22,251 bases of DNA, from positions 1 to 22,251 of the forward strand of contig CALEFF010000078.1 in NCBI GenBank assembly GCA_937876865.1. Direction: 5' to 3'. Below are positions 1 to 7,021 of the stretch, piece by piece; position 1 is the first letter of the stretch, and each line of letters starts with the position of its first letter. Both the position numbers and the translations under genes were made by a program. The stretch comes from an uncultured Bacteroidales bacterium (GTDB lineage Bacteria > Bacteroidota > Bacteroidia > Bacteroidales > P3). The notes below the pieces were generated by a model. The model saw only the letters and a list, made by a program, of their open reading frames with translations, did no database searches and was not told where the DNA came from.

Positions 1-101
1 CTGATGCTCTTAATGAGAAAGTTGATGTCTTTACTCGTGCCACAGGCAAGTTTAAGGACTACGATGTATCGCAAAAAGGCTTGTCGATGACAGATATGTA
101 A
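1..101 (+). CDS. C-terminal end of an unrecognised protein (5' truncated by window)
   Basis: An open frame enters from the left edge (codons start at base 3) and ends with TAA at 99-101. The visible 32 residues end in GLSMTDM. The tail is too short to assign a family. The stop is followed nine bases later by the ATG of the YdeI-like gene in the same frame, so the two could be co-transcribed. Base composition is visibly richer in G+C than most of the window, as in the next gene, which suggests both belong to the same acquired or differently evolving patch. That it is coding is inferred from the open frame and composition only. Confidence 0.4.
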   Translation, partial: DALNEKVDVFTRATGKFKDYDVSQKGLSMTDM

Positions 102-110
102 CAAGATACT

Positions 111-536
111 ATGGAGGTTATCAATTTATTGCATTTATCCTCTCGATCCGAACTTAGACAATGGCTTGAAGAGAACCACAACGAAGAGAAATGTTGTTGG
201 GTGGTAACTTATCGAGGCAAACGCCCAGAGTGGCCAGCGATTCCATACATTGAAGTAGTGGAAGAGGCTCTTTGTTTTGGTTGGATAGACAGCACCCTCA
301 AGCGGTTGCCAGATGGCCGACTGGCTCAACGCCTATCGCCACGCCGACCCAAAAGCCATTGGACGCAACTGAATATGGATAGGTGTATAGATCTTGAAAA
401 TAGAGGTCTAATGACCGAGGCTGGCAGACAAGCTGTTGAGAAGGCATTTGAGTATGAGATTGTCTCTCCAGATTCTGAGATTAGTAAGCGGATGCAAGAG
501 GAGAATAAACTCAAACGGCCTGGGATGTATGAATAA
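111..536 (+). CDS. YdeI/OmpD-associated family protein, C-terminus probably degraded
   Basis: The 141-residue product carries the core motifs of the YdeI/OmpD-associated (bacteriocin-protection-like) family: EEALCFGWIDS at about residues 51-61, then RLAQRLSPRRPKSHWTQLN at about 70-88. The family's biochemical role is poorly defined; some members are linked to resistance to peptides or bacteriocins. Members are usually near 190 residues with a basic C-terminal region that I do not see here. After about residue 118 the sequence stops resembling the family, and TAA at 534-536 is followed in the same frame by 30 further protein-like codons. G+C is about one half in parts of the gene, against about one third elsewhere, which suggests transfer or a donor different from its neighbours. 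The family call is good; whether the gene is still functional is doubtful. Confidence 0.75.
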   Translation: MEVINLLHLSSRSELRQWLEENHNEEKCCWVVTYRGKRPEWPAIPYIEVVEEALCFGWIDSTLKRLPDGRLAQRLSPRRPKSHWTQLNMDRCIDLENRGLMTEAGRQAVEKAFEYEIVSPDSEISKRMQEENKLKRPGMYE

Positions 537-629
537 AAGGCATATTGGGATAATAAGGATGGAGAAATTTCATTCCAGGACCCGATTTATGTCTATTGGT
601 TAAAGACAGAGTATTTTACAAAATAACAC
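537..629 (+). pseudogene. In-frame coding-like remnant downstream of the YdeI-like gene
   Basis: Directly after the TAA at 534-536 the same frame reads 30 sense codons with protein-like composition (KAYWDNKDGEISF, then VYWLKTEYF) before TAA at 627-629. There is no good start codon. It may be the end of a gene whose frame was interrupted by a point mutation to TAA, or a fragment of another gene. I do not recognise the family. Confidence 0.35.
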
Positions 630-645
630 TATTAAGCATAGTATA

Positions 646-1377
646 ATGAAGCGGATTTCAAATCAGGAATATGATGATTTAATGGCTTTTATGAAACCCA
701 AATTACAATCATTATGGGAGCATGAAAATAATGAACGAGAAAAACAAGGTAGAGATGCTCTTAATATGTTTCAATTTGGATTCTCCATATTGGATATTAA
801 TCATTATCTCATTGATGATGAATGTGTAATGGTAGTTTCTTAAGAATGATTTATGACACATTGCTTAATGCTTCAAAAGAACACCCCGAAAAATTTGGAA
901 CAGGAGATGCCAACGATGTCATAGATGCTTTGTATGATGTAAGTGGTTTTTATGGCTTTGGAGATAAAAATAGATATAGAGTTTATATCAGAGAATGCAT
1001 GCTGTTATATCATATATAGAAATAATAAAGAATTTGATAATGATATATTAAGAATAGATTTATTTCGCCATGTAATGCCTAATAAGAAAGATAATAGCAA
1101 GTTAGATTTTGTTGGCGGACTAATGCATACCCTCAAGCATTTTTCTATTGAAGACCAAAATTTATCCACAGGAAAAGATATTTACAATGTATTTGACATT
1201 CATCATATTGTGTATTTAATAGGAATGGCATTTAGATTAAGAGAAGGTGAAGGTAGCAAATATGAAGCAATACAAAAATTGACTAATGCAAATATGTTTG
1301 CATCATTTTATAAAGAAAATGTATCAGGTGTTTTCTTTCTAAATAGCTATTACAAAAAGAAGTCAGTAAAAATATAA
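646..1377 (+). pseudogene. Unknown gene split over three frame segments (frameshifted)
   Basis: Three overlapping open segments lie head to tail: 646-843 (starts MKRISNQEYDDLM), a second from about 822 to 1019 (contains HPEKFGTGDANDVIDALYDV), and a third open from 943 to 1377 (ends SYYKKKSVKI). Segments one and three share a frame and the middle one is displaced, so two compensating shifts, near 822-843 and 965-1000, would give one soluble protein of about 240 residues. All parts have similar AT-rich composition and no signal peptide. I do not recognise the family. Alternatives are two short overlapping genes (an ATG at 846 could start the second) or sequencing errors. The G+C content is much lower than that of the YdeI-like gene upstream, so the two probably have different origins. 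Confidence 0.45.
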
Positions 1378-1406
1378 TTATCTACTCAAAATAGAATAGC
1401 AAATCG

Positions 1407-1440
1407 GCTCTGACCCCAACCTCGGTTTCAGAGCTATTTT
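1407..1440 (+). terminator. Candidate intrinsic terminator after the 646-1377 gene
   Basis: A 7-base-pair inverted repeat (GCTCTGA at 1407-1413, TCAGAGC at 1428-1434) with a 14-base loop is followed by TATTTTTG. Its place 30 bases after the stop suits a terminator. The loop is long and the stem short, so it could also be part of an element boundary. Confidence 0.45.
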
Positions 1441-1684
1441 TGTACCTTTTCGGGGTGAAAAATGCGATTTTTTGCAAGTTTTTGTACCTCGGGTTTTGAT
1501 ATTCAAGAAATTACACTTACTTTTACATTACAAAATGGAGGTACAAGGCGAAAAGTGCGTTGAAAATCACTAACTTGCACATTCTCAACGACTTGCCAAA
1601 TGAGTGGTTGTATCTTTTTAGAGTGCTAAATGGCTGATTGATAATTATCTACACTTTCTGCATCGGAAAGTAAAACAAAAAAAT
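1441..1684. other. Non-coding spacer with short repeats
   Basis: No credible ORF. The phrase TTTTTGTACCT occurs twice (about 1438-1448 and 1482-1492), and a partial inverted copy (GGAGGTACAAGGCGAAAAG) lies near 1536-1554. Such short GTACCT-type repeats could be relics of a mobile element end, but there is no integrase, transposase or tRNA nearby, so I do not assign one. Confidence 0.3.
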
Positions 1685-1725
1685 AAATTAGAGTGATGTA
1701 TAGGGAATATACATCACTCTAATTT
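1685..1725 (-). terminator. Strong intrinsic terminator of operon A
   Basis: An 18-base-pair perfect inverted repeat (1685-1702 with 1708-1725) closes a five-base loop. Read on the minus strand it is followed by a T-rich run (TTTATTTTTTTG). The TGA stop of the last operon A gene (1714-1716) lies inside the stem, so the operon ends exactly here. Confidence 0.85.
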
Positions 1726-2115
1726 TGCAAAAGCTTCAATTGTTTCATTGTTTATTACAATATCTGATAGGGAGAGGAATTTTAGAACTTTTTTTGCTTG
1801 TTCTATTTCTTCTAAATCAACTTTTATCGTTTTATTCTCTATTTCAATAACTCCTTTTGGCAGGTTGGAAATTAGTTTTGGCAATAGTTTTTCCACAGCA
1901 ATTTCCATAAGAGGTTTGCAATTATAAGTAAGTTCTATTTTATTAGAATATATTGCTGTTATTATTAACGATATTTCTATGCTTGGTAAAAGCATAATTC
2001 CCGAAGAATACTTTATGTTTAAGGTTTTGTCGTTTTCTCTACTCAAAGACAAACTTACCTTTGTTATCTCTTTTACCTTATTTTCTATTTCCTTATATGC
2101 TACTGTTAATTTCAT
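1714..2115 (-). CDS. Unknown 133-aa protein, last gene of operon A
   Basis: The product starts MKLTVAYKEIENKVKEITKV and alternates predicted beta strands (SLSLSRENDK, SIEISLIITAIYSNKIELTY) with a helical C-terminal part rich in E, K and L (about residues 103-133). There is no signal peptide, membrane segment, Cys cluster or catalytic motif that I can recognise. It begins 19 bases after the stop of the AAA+ ATPase gene and ends inside a terminator hairpin, so it is almost certainly co-transcribed with it. A cytosolic partner or adaptor for the ATPase is a reasonable guess from position only. Confidence 0.75.
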   Translation of the reverse strand: MKLTVAYKEIENKVKEITKVSLSLSRENDKTLNIKYSSGIMLLPSIEISLIITAIYSNKIELTYNCKPLMEIAVEKLLPKLISNLPKGVIEIENKTIKVDLEEIEQAKKVLKFLSLSDIVINNETIEAFAKLE

Positions 2116-2134
2116 AGATTAAAAACGATAAGTT

Positions 2135-3406
2135 CTATTTTTTATTTCTTTTTCTTGGTCTTTGATTTCCTTTTTGCTTTGACATTTCGCTTTCTTCCAT
2201 TGCTTTTTCTTTCAATTTTGTAGAAATTTTTAACTTTAAGCGTTCATTTTCCTCTGCTTTAAGTTTTTCTATTTCTTCTTTCTTTGCTGTCATTGCATCT
2301 TTTAGGTCATTGATAACAAAAATTGCATCTTTTCCACATTCTCCTGCTTTTTTTAACAACATTGAAAGTATAGCATTTTTAATTTCTCTACCAGAAAAAC
2401 CATCTATTATTTCGCTTATCTCTAAGATTTCTTCATCTGTGAAAGGTTTTTCTATTGGTAAAAATGGAGGAAGAGAGACTTTTATTATTTCTGCCCTTGC
2501 TTCTTTGTTTGGTAAGTCGAGTTTTATATTTGCTAATATGCGAGAATTAAACGCTTTATCAAAATTAGTTACCAAATTCGTAGCAAACAAAACTACTCCT
2601 TCAAAATCTTCAAGCAAAATCAGCATTTGACTACGCAAAGAGTTCAATGCTTGTTCTGCTCCTTGACTAACATTTTCTATTCTCTTGCCAAGAAAAGAAT
2701 CTGCTTCGTCAAAAAACATCACAGCGTCTAATTCCTTTGCAGTTTCAAAAGCTTTTTTCAAATTTTTCGGTGCATCGCCAACATATTTTGATTCTATTTC
2801 GGAATAATTCAATGCCAATAATGGTTTTGACAAATGTTTTGCTATTGCATGAGCACACATTGTTTTTCCCGTTCCAGGAGGTCCGAAGAAATTCAACACA
2901 CTTCTTGGCTTGCTATCTACTTTCTCAAATCCCCATACCTTATATATCAACTCTTTGTTTTCAATTACATTTAAGGCATCAAAGATTTTTTTCTTAATCT
3001 CTTCGTCCATTATTATTTGCTCAAAATCATATCGAGGATTTACAGGCAAAAATGTAGGCAAACCATCGTTTGCTGATTTATCTTCCTCTTTTTGCGAATT
3101 TTCTTTCTTCTTAAAAGTAAGTTTTATCAAGATTGAGTAATCAGAAGATTCAACACTTATTTTTTGTTCAAGAAATGATTGCACTGCATTTAGAATTGAG
3201 TAACTACCTTCTAAATCAAAGCTTGCATTATCCTCAATTTCTACAAATTTATCTCCAAATTCTTTAACCTCACAAGCCAAAGAAATAGAAAGAGTAGGGA
3301 ATGCGTCCACTTTCTTTTGAAGAAAAAGACGCAATCCGCTTTCTAAATTATCTAACCAAAGAATTTTTTCTTCGGAAAGAGTACTTTTATCTATGTTATA
3401 TTTCAT
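2135..3406 (-). CDS. AAA+ ATPase of the VCP/spastin-like classical type
   Basis: A 423-residue protein. Residues 1 to about 125 form an unassigned alpha/beta N-terminal domain ending in a charged linker (KKENSQKEEDKS). A classical AAA module follows: Walker A GPPGTGKT at 175-182, a pore-loop-like segment SKYVGD at about 206-211, Walker B VMFFDEAD at 229-236, sensor 1 LFATN at 273-277 and the arginine-finger motif AFNSRI at 285-290. The alpha-helical lid runs to about 370, and the last 45 residues are highly charged (KAEENERLKLK to the KRNKK end). Classical AAA proteins form hexameric rings that remodel or unfold proteins by threading them through the pore. The neighbouring paralogous small proteins are obvious candidate substrates or partners, by context only. 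No protease domain is fused or adjacent. It starts 11 bases after the 94-aa gene. The ATPase assignment is firm; its biological role is unknown. Confidence 0.93.
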   Translation of the reverse strand: MKYNIDKSTLSEEKILWLDNLESGLRLFLQKKVDAFPTLSISLACEVKEFGDKFVEIEDNASFDLEGSYSILNAVQSFLEQKISVESSDYSILIKLTFKKKENSQKEEDKSANDGLPTFLPVNPRYDFEQIIMDEEIKKKIFDALNVIENKELIYKVWGFEKVDSKPRSVLNFFGPPGTGKTMCAHAIAKHLSKPLLALNYSEIESKYVGDAPKNLKKAFETAKELDAVMFFDEADSFLGKRIENVSQGAEQALNSLRSQMLILLEDFEGVVLFATNLVTNFDKAFNSRILANIKLDLPNKEARAEIIKVSLPPFLPIEKPFTDEEILEISEIIDGFSGREIKNAILSMLLKKAGECGKDAIFVINDLKDAMTAKKEEIEKLKAEENERLKLKISTKLKEKAMEESEMSKQKGNQRPRKRNKK

Positions 3407-3417
3407 ATATTATAAGT

Positions 3418-3702
3418 TTATAAATATATCTCAGTCCCTACTTTTAAATTTTCACTTACTCCTTTTTCAGATTCAATTACAAAATCATTAGCAATCACTC
3501 TTGAATCCTGATTAAATACATCAAAATGCACCCTTTTAGTTTCTTTACTTTTAAGCCTTGCTTTGAATGCAGATGGATATTTTAATTTTATTTCATCTCT
3601 TGCATTGTCTTCTGTAATAGCATCAATTATTGATGCTATTACAAATCCTCCTACTCCACCAACAAGTCCACCGACAAGCAAAGGTAAAAACCACCAAACC
3701 AT
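3418..3702 (-). CDS. Small glycine-rich membrane-anchored protein of operon A
   Basis: The 94-residue product begins MVWWFLPLLVGGLVGGVGGFVIASIID. This is one hydrophobic segment with a glycine-zipper pattern, followed by a soluble region of about 65 residues. The C-terminal part (VFNQDSRVIANDFVIES to the end GTEIYL) aligns loosely with the C-terminal domain of the 3714-4124 product (VFNEEKNEIIHAKLIEAD, ending GNEDLIVLS), so it may be a fourth, divergent paralogue. The bases just before its ATG are nearly the same as those before the 4138-4482 gene, which also points to tandem duplication. Probably in the inner membrane with the domain in the cytoplasm (inference). Confidence 0.75.
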   Translation of the reverse strand: MVWWFLPLLVGGLVGGVGGFVIASIIDAITEDNARDEIKLKYPSAFKARLKSKETKRVHFDVFNQDSRVIANDFVIESEKGVSENLKVGTEIYL

Positions 3703-3713
3703 AATTTTATTTT

Positions 3714-4124
3714 TTAACTTAATACTATTAAATCTTCATTTCCTAAGACTTCGCGTGTCTTTGCGTCTAATTCATCAGCTTCTATCAGTTTTGCATGAAT
3801 GATTTCATTTTTTTCTTCATTGAAAACGCCGACAAATAAAGATTCTTTTTTTGTTGGCTGAATTGACAACACATCTTTCATTGCTGATGCTTTTGCTACA
3901 AATGGCACGTGTTTGTTTTTGTCTAATTTTAAGGTTTTAAACCAATTTACAACTTCTAAAAAATTTAAGCACCCTTCAATTGAAACAGTTTCAAATTCTA
4001 TTTTCCAACCTTTCTTAAAGGCTTTTTTAATTGATTCTAAAAGTGAAGGTTTTTTCTTAAATACTAATAAGGCTATTACTGCAACTACAACAACTGCAAT
4101 ACCTATTATTAAATATGTATTCAT
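3714..4124 (-). CDS. Membrane-anchored paralogue of the operon A small-protein family
   Basis: I place the start at the ATG at 4122-4124, giving 136 residues. An upstream in-frame ATG at 4149-4151 would overlap the preceding gene and put charged residues before the membrane segment. Residues 4-22 (YLIIGIAVVVVAVIALLVF) form a transmembrane anchor. The rest matches the 4138-4482 product closely: W-F-K-T-L-K-L with KHVPFVA, then PTK, GVFNEE, LIEAD and the terminus TREVLGNEDLIVLS. The family is unknown to me. The shared domain is thus tethered by a true membrane helix here and by an amphipathic helix in the neighbour. Spacing of 13 bases to the upstream gene and 11 to the downstream one supports one operon. 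Confidence 0.8.
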   Translation of the reverse strand: MNTYLIIGIAVVVVAVIALLVFKKKPSLLESIKKAFKKGWKIEFETVSIEGCLNFLEVVNWFKTLKLDKNKHVPFVAKASAMKDVLSIQPTKKESLFVGVFNEEKNEIIHAKLIEADELDAKTREVLGNEDLIVLS

Positions 4125-4137
4125 CTCTTTTTCTTTT

Positions 4138-4482
4138 TTATGTAAGTACAACTAAATCCTCATTACCTAAAGTTTCTCTTGTTGTTGCATCTACAGCATC
4201 TGCTTCAATGAATTGGTGATGTGTAATTTCATCTATGTCTTCATCATAAACACCTTCAAAAATTCCTACGTCCTTTGTAGGTGCTGTTTTCAGCATTTCT
4301 TTAAAAGATTTTGCATCTGCCACAAAAGGAATGTGTTTGTCTTTCTTTAAACGTAAACTTTTTATCCAATTCACACAGTCTGCAAGGAAGTTAAAGATAC
4401 CATTTATAACTCTTTTAACGATTTGTTTTATCCAGCGTATAGCACCTTTAATTAATTCTACTATTCCTGAAATTAGTCCCAT
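4138..4482 (-). CDS. Paralogue with amphipathic N-terminal helix, operon A
   Basis: A 114-residue product. Residues 1-35 (MGLISGIVELIKGAIRWIKQ and on) form a strongly amphipathic, cationic helix of the membrane-surface-binding kind. From about residue 38 the protein is a clear paralogue of the 3714-4124 product, sharing KHIPFVADA, APTK, GVYDEDIDEI, FIEADAVDATTRE and the terminus LGNEDLVVLT. The high identity in the last 65 residues, next to a completely different anchor, suggests duplication followed by anchor swapping. The domain family is unrecognised. Confidence 0.8.
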   Translation of the reverse strand: MGLISGIVELIKGAIRWIKQIVKRVINGIFNFLADCVNWIKSLRLKKDKHIPFVADAKSFKEMLKTAPTKDVGIFEGVYDEDIDEITHHQFIEADAVDATTRETLGNEDLVVLT

Positions 4483-4496
4483 AATTTTATTGTTTT

Positions 4497-4991
4497 TTAA
4501 TTTAATATTACTAAATCTGATTCAATAAATAAATTCAATACATCTTGTTCTAATTGTTTGGCTTTAATGATTACATAATGATTGTTTTCATCTGCTAACA
4601 ATTCTCTTCCTTTTCCGTAAGAAAGATAAACAAAGGCTACTTCTTTTTCATTGATTACACCTTGTTGTTTAAAGGCTACAACCATATTTGCTCCTTTTAC
4701 AATATGATTTTTTGCATATTGAAGCATTTCTCTTGAAGTCAAGGTATCTACTTCATAAACTGTCATATTATCTTTTGAGGTTACGCTGATTTTCTTTAAG
4801 AAATCTGCCTTCGCTTGTTGATAACACTCCATCATTTCTTGCTTTGCCTTATCCCATTCCGGCATTACTTCATCTTTGATTCTTTGTTTCAATTCTTCTG
4901 TATCAACATTAATTTTTTCTTTTGCTACATCCCACCAATCTTTTAATTGATATAGCAAATCATCTAATTGTTCGCTGTTAAACTTTGCCAT
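4497..4991 (-). CDS. First gene of operon A: helical N-terminus plus divergent family domain
   Basis: A 164-residue product. Residues 5-67 are almost entirely helical and charged (WWDVAKEKINVDTEELKQRI and on), probably a coiled coil or helical bundle with no membrane segment. Residues 68-164 look like an alpha/beta domain whose end (VIIKAKQLEQDVLNLFIESD, then LVILN) follows the same pattern as the ends of the two next genes, so it is probably a soluble member of the family. It is preceded by its own -7/-33 promoter (5037-5066) and, further up, by the structured RNA. No catalytic signature seen. Confidence 0.78.
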   Translation of the reverse strand: MAKFNSEQLDDLLYQLKDWWDVAKEKINVDTEELKQRIKDEVMPEWDKAKQEMMECYQQAKADFLKKISVTSKDNMTVYEVDTLTSREMLQYAKNHIVKGANMVVAFKQQGVINEKEVAFVYLSYGKGRELLADENNHYVIIKAKQLEQDVLNLFIESDLVILN

Positions 4992-5036
4992 GATTTTTTT
5001 AATTTTTATGTTAAAACTATTTCTTATTTCTCAATT

Positions 5037-5066
5037 CAAAAGTACTATCTTTGCTTATAATCTCAA
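5037..5066 (-). promoter_or_regulatory. Bacteroidota-type promoter for operon A
   Basis: On the minus strand TTG (5064-5066) is followed after 19 bases by TACTTTTG (5037-5044), matching the TTG/TAnnTTTG pattern. Transcription would begin about 40 bases before the operon A ATG. The structured RNA upstream can therefore be a separate transcript. Confidence 0.6.
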
Positions 5067-5130
5067 TGAGGCGAAGTAATTTGTTGCAAAAATGTTGCAA
5101 AACGGCGATTTTTCTTTGACAATAGGGTAC

Positions 5131-5298
5131 AAAAAAATCGTGAACTTTTTCTTATTCTAAGTGTGAGGTCTTGGAACTACCTAATCCGTCAAATAAGTAA
5201 AGCTCACGATATTACACGCGAGCGTTTACTGCCTTACTTTTAACGGATTGTATGAAATGTTCCAAGTTTCACACCTATAAAGTATAAGCAAAAACGCC
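5131..5298 (-). ncRNA. Conserved rod-like structured RNA, copy A (6S-like?)
   Basis: About 168 bases homologous to copy B at 15860-16026. Minus-strand stems, given as plus coordinates: 5269-5274/5161-5166 (GTGTGA/TCACAC), 5259-5266/5170-5177 (CTTGGAAC/GTTCCAAG), 5243-5249/5183-5189 (AATCCGT/ACGGATT), 5234-5239/5195-5200, and the tip 5217-5223/5202-5208 with an 8-base loop. An internal loop lies between the second and third stems (ATTTCAT side against AGGTA side). On the 3' side AGGT and ACCT could form an alternative hairpin that competes with the second stem. A U-run (A at 5131-5137 on plus) marks the 3' end. The rod with a central loop resembles 6S RNA, the RNA-polymerase-binding regulator, but I cannot confirm that family. 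It is not a coding region: stops occur in all frames and stem bases covary with copy B. Confidence 0.75.
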
Positions 5299-5367
5299 TT
5301 TTATCTATCTTTAATTTCTATTTATCTTTGTCCTATATTTTTATCTCTTTGTTTTATTTTCCGAAAG

Positions 5368-5397
5368 CAAAGGTATAATAAATTTTTAAAAGTACAA
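5368..5397 (-). promoter_or_regulatory. Promoter of structured RNA copy A
   Basis: On the minus strand TTG (5395-5397) is followed after 19 bases by TACCTTTG (5368-5375), with C following, a near-ideal Bacteroidota promoter. Transcription would start near 5361 and run through the structured RNA, giving a transcript of about 230 bases if it stops at the U-run. Confidence 0.65.
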
Positions 5398-5440
5398 AAA
5401 AATCTTACACAAACTATTAATATTTTAACTTAAAGTTAGC

Positions 5441-5830
5441 AGATAAAAATCTTTATTTTACAGAAATTTCATTTGGGGATTTTTGTGAAATTTTTTGCGA
5501 AAAATTGACGAAAATTGAGGTGATTTTTTGGTAAATTATGGCTTTGGCGAGCGAAGTCTTTGAAAAAATTTAAAAAAGCAAAGAAAAAAATATTTTTTTC
5601 TAAGAATTATTTTAATAAAGCAAAGAATTATTTCGCTGAAATCAAGTAAAAATTTTGCTAAAACAAAGAAAAAATTGGCGTTTTTAAGGCTTTAAAAAGT
5701 TAAGTCTTTGATTTAGTGATTTTTAATAAGGGCTTATATTCTTAAAATTTGCAATTGGAAATCTTTTGTTTGAAAATATCGCAAGCATTTGGGCTTAACT
5801 CTTGGAGAAAGTTTTTTATTTTGATTTTGA
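5441..5830. repeat. 390-base non-coding repeat block, copy A (inverted relative to copy B)
   Basis: The reverse complement of this stretch aligns end to end with 15219-15611 at roughly 80 percent identity by eye, with small indels. Best-kept parts, read on the minus strand, are AGAGTTAAGCCCAAATGC, GATATTTTCAA, AGATTTCCAAT, AAATCACTAAATCAA, GCCATAATTT and CTCAATTTTCGTCAATTTTT. No frame is open in both copies, so it is not a coding repeat. It lies directly upstream of the promoter of RNA copy A and between operon A and queA. The match ends sharply at both sides, and no transposase or target duplication is visible. Confidence 0.85.
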
Positions 5831-5901
5831 AGGCTCATAAGACATTTTTTTTGCAAAGAGAGGGTAAATGATTTCTTTGTTTCACTTTTTCAATCTTTCA
5901 T

Positions 5902-5932
5902 TTGGTTTTTTTTTATTTCTGTTGTATCTTTG
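5902..5932 (+). promoter_or_regulatory. Promoter of the queA operon
   Basis: TTG at 5902-5904 and TATCTTTG at 5925-5932, 20 bases apart, followed by CAG. This fits the Bacteroidota consensus and lies 33 bases before the queA ATG. Confidence 0.7.
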
Positions 5933-5965
5933 CAGTTTTTCAAATCAGTAAATAATTTTCTTGTT

Positions 5966-7021
5966 ATGAAACTTTCTCAGTTTAAATACAATTTACCAAA
6001 AGAACTTATAGCGGAAGTTCCTGCTAAACAAAGAGATGAATCTCGCCTTTTGGTAGTCAATCGTGCGACAGGACAAATCGAAGATAAGATTTTCAAAAAT
6101 GTTTTAGACTATTTCGATGATGGAGATTTGTTTGTGTTTAACGATACTAAGGTTTTCCCTGCTCGTTTGTATGGAAGAAAGGAAAAAACCAATGCTAAGA
6201 TAGAGGTTTTTCTTCTTAGAGAGATTAACGAAAGTACTCGTTTGTGGGATATTTTAGTTGATCCTGCTCGTAAGATAAGAATCGGCAACAAACTTTACTT
6301 TGGAGAAAACGATGAGTTAGTGGCTGAGGTTATCGACAACACGACTTCAAGAGGTAGAACGCTTAGATTTTTGTTTGATGGAAACAATGATGAGTTTCAT
6401 AGTTTGTTAAAAAAATTAGGACATACTCCTTTGCCTGATGATTTATTGAGAATGAGAGGTTTATTGCCTGAGGACGAGTTTCGTTATCAAACAATATATG
6501 CTCGAAACGAAGGTGCGGTGGTCGCTCCTACGGCTGGATTTCATTTTTCAAGAGAGTTGATGAAGCGAATGGAAATAAAAGGAATTGATTCTGCCTACGT
6601 AACGCTTCATAGTGGCTTAGGAAATTTCAGAGCTATTGAGGTGGAAGACCTTACTAAGCACAAAATGGATTCGGAACAAATGGAAATCAATGAGCAAAAC
6701 GCTAATTTAATCAACAAAACAAAGGAAAAAGAAAATAAGGTTTGCATCGTTGGTACTACTACTATGAAAGCGGTAGAAACAGCCGCTATTACAGGAAATA
6801 GAGTGAAGGTTTACAGCGGTTGGAGTAACAAATTCATTTTCCCACACTATAATTTTGATATTGCAGACGCAATGATAACTAATTTTCATCCTCCTTTGTC
6901 TTCTATGTTGATGATGGTTTCGGCATTCGGAGGCTATGATCTTATTATGGAAGCCTATAAACACGCAGTAGAAAAAGAATATAAATTCTTGACTTACGGA
7001 GATGCAATGCTCATCATCTAA
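5966..7021 (+). CDS. queA: S-adenosylmethionine:tRNA ribosyltransferase-isomerase
   Basis: QueA moves the ribosyl group of S-adenosylmethionine onto 7-aminomethyl-7-deazaguanine in tRNA, giving epoxyqueuosine at the wobble position. From the ATG at 5966 the product is 351 residues, the normal family length, and starts MKLSQFKYNLPKELIAEVPA. Family motifs are present: LFVFNDTKVFPARL, GAVVAPTAGFHFS, HSGLGNFRA and a C-terminal MITNFHPPLSSMLMMVSAF. Longer frames upstream run through the promoter and are not used. It begins an overlapping operon with ispD and the phosphotransferase-RapZ gene. Confidence 0.97.
   Translation: MKLSQFKYNLPKELIAEVPAKQRDESRLLVVNRATGQIEDKIFKNVLDYFDDGDLFVFNDTKVFPARLYGRKEKTNAKIEVFLLREINESTRLWDILVDPARKIRIGNKLYFGENDELVAEVIDNTTSRGRTLRFLFDGNNDEFHSLLKKLGHTPLPDDLLRMRGLLPEDEFRYQTIYARNEGAVVAPTAGFHFSRELMKRMEIKGIDSAYVTLHSGLGNFRAIEVEDLTKHKMDSEQMEINEQNANLINKTKEKENKVCIVGTTTMKAVETAAITGNRVKVYSGWSNKFIFPHYNFDIADAMITNFHPPLSSMLMMVSAFGGYDLIMEAYKHAVEKEYKFLTYGDAMLII

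Noticed and set aside
5131..5830. Retron or CRISPR-type element
   Set aside because: There is no reverse transcriptase, no cas gene and no regular repeat-spacer pattern near either RNA copy.
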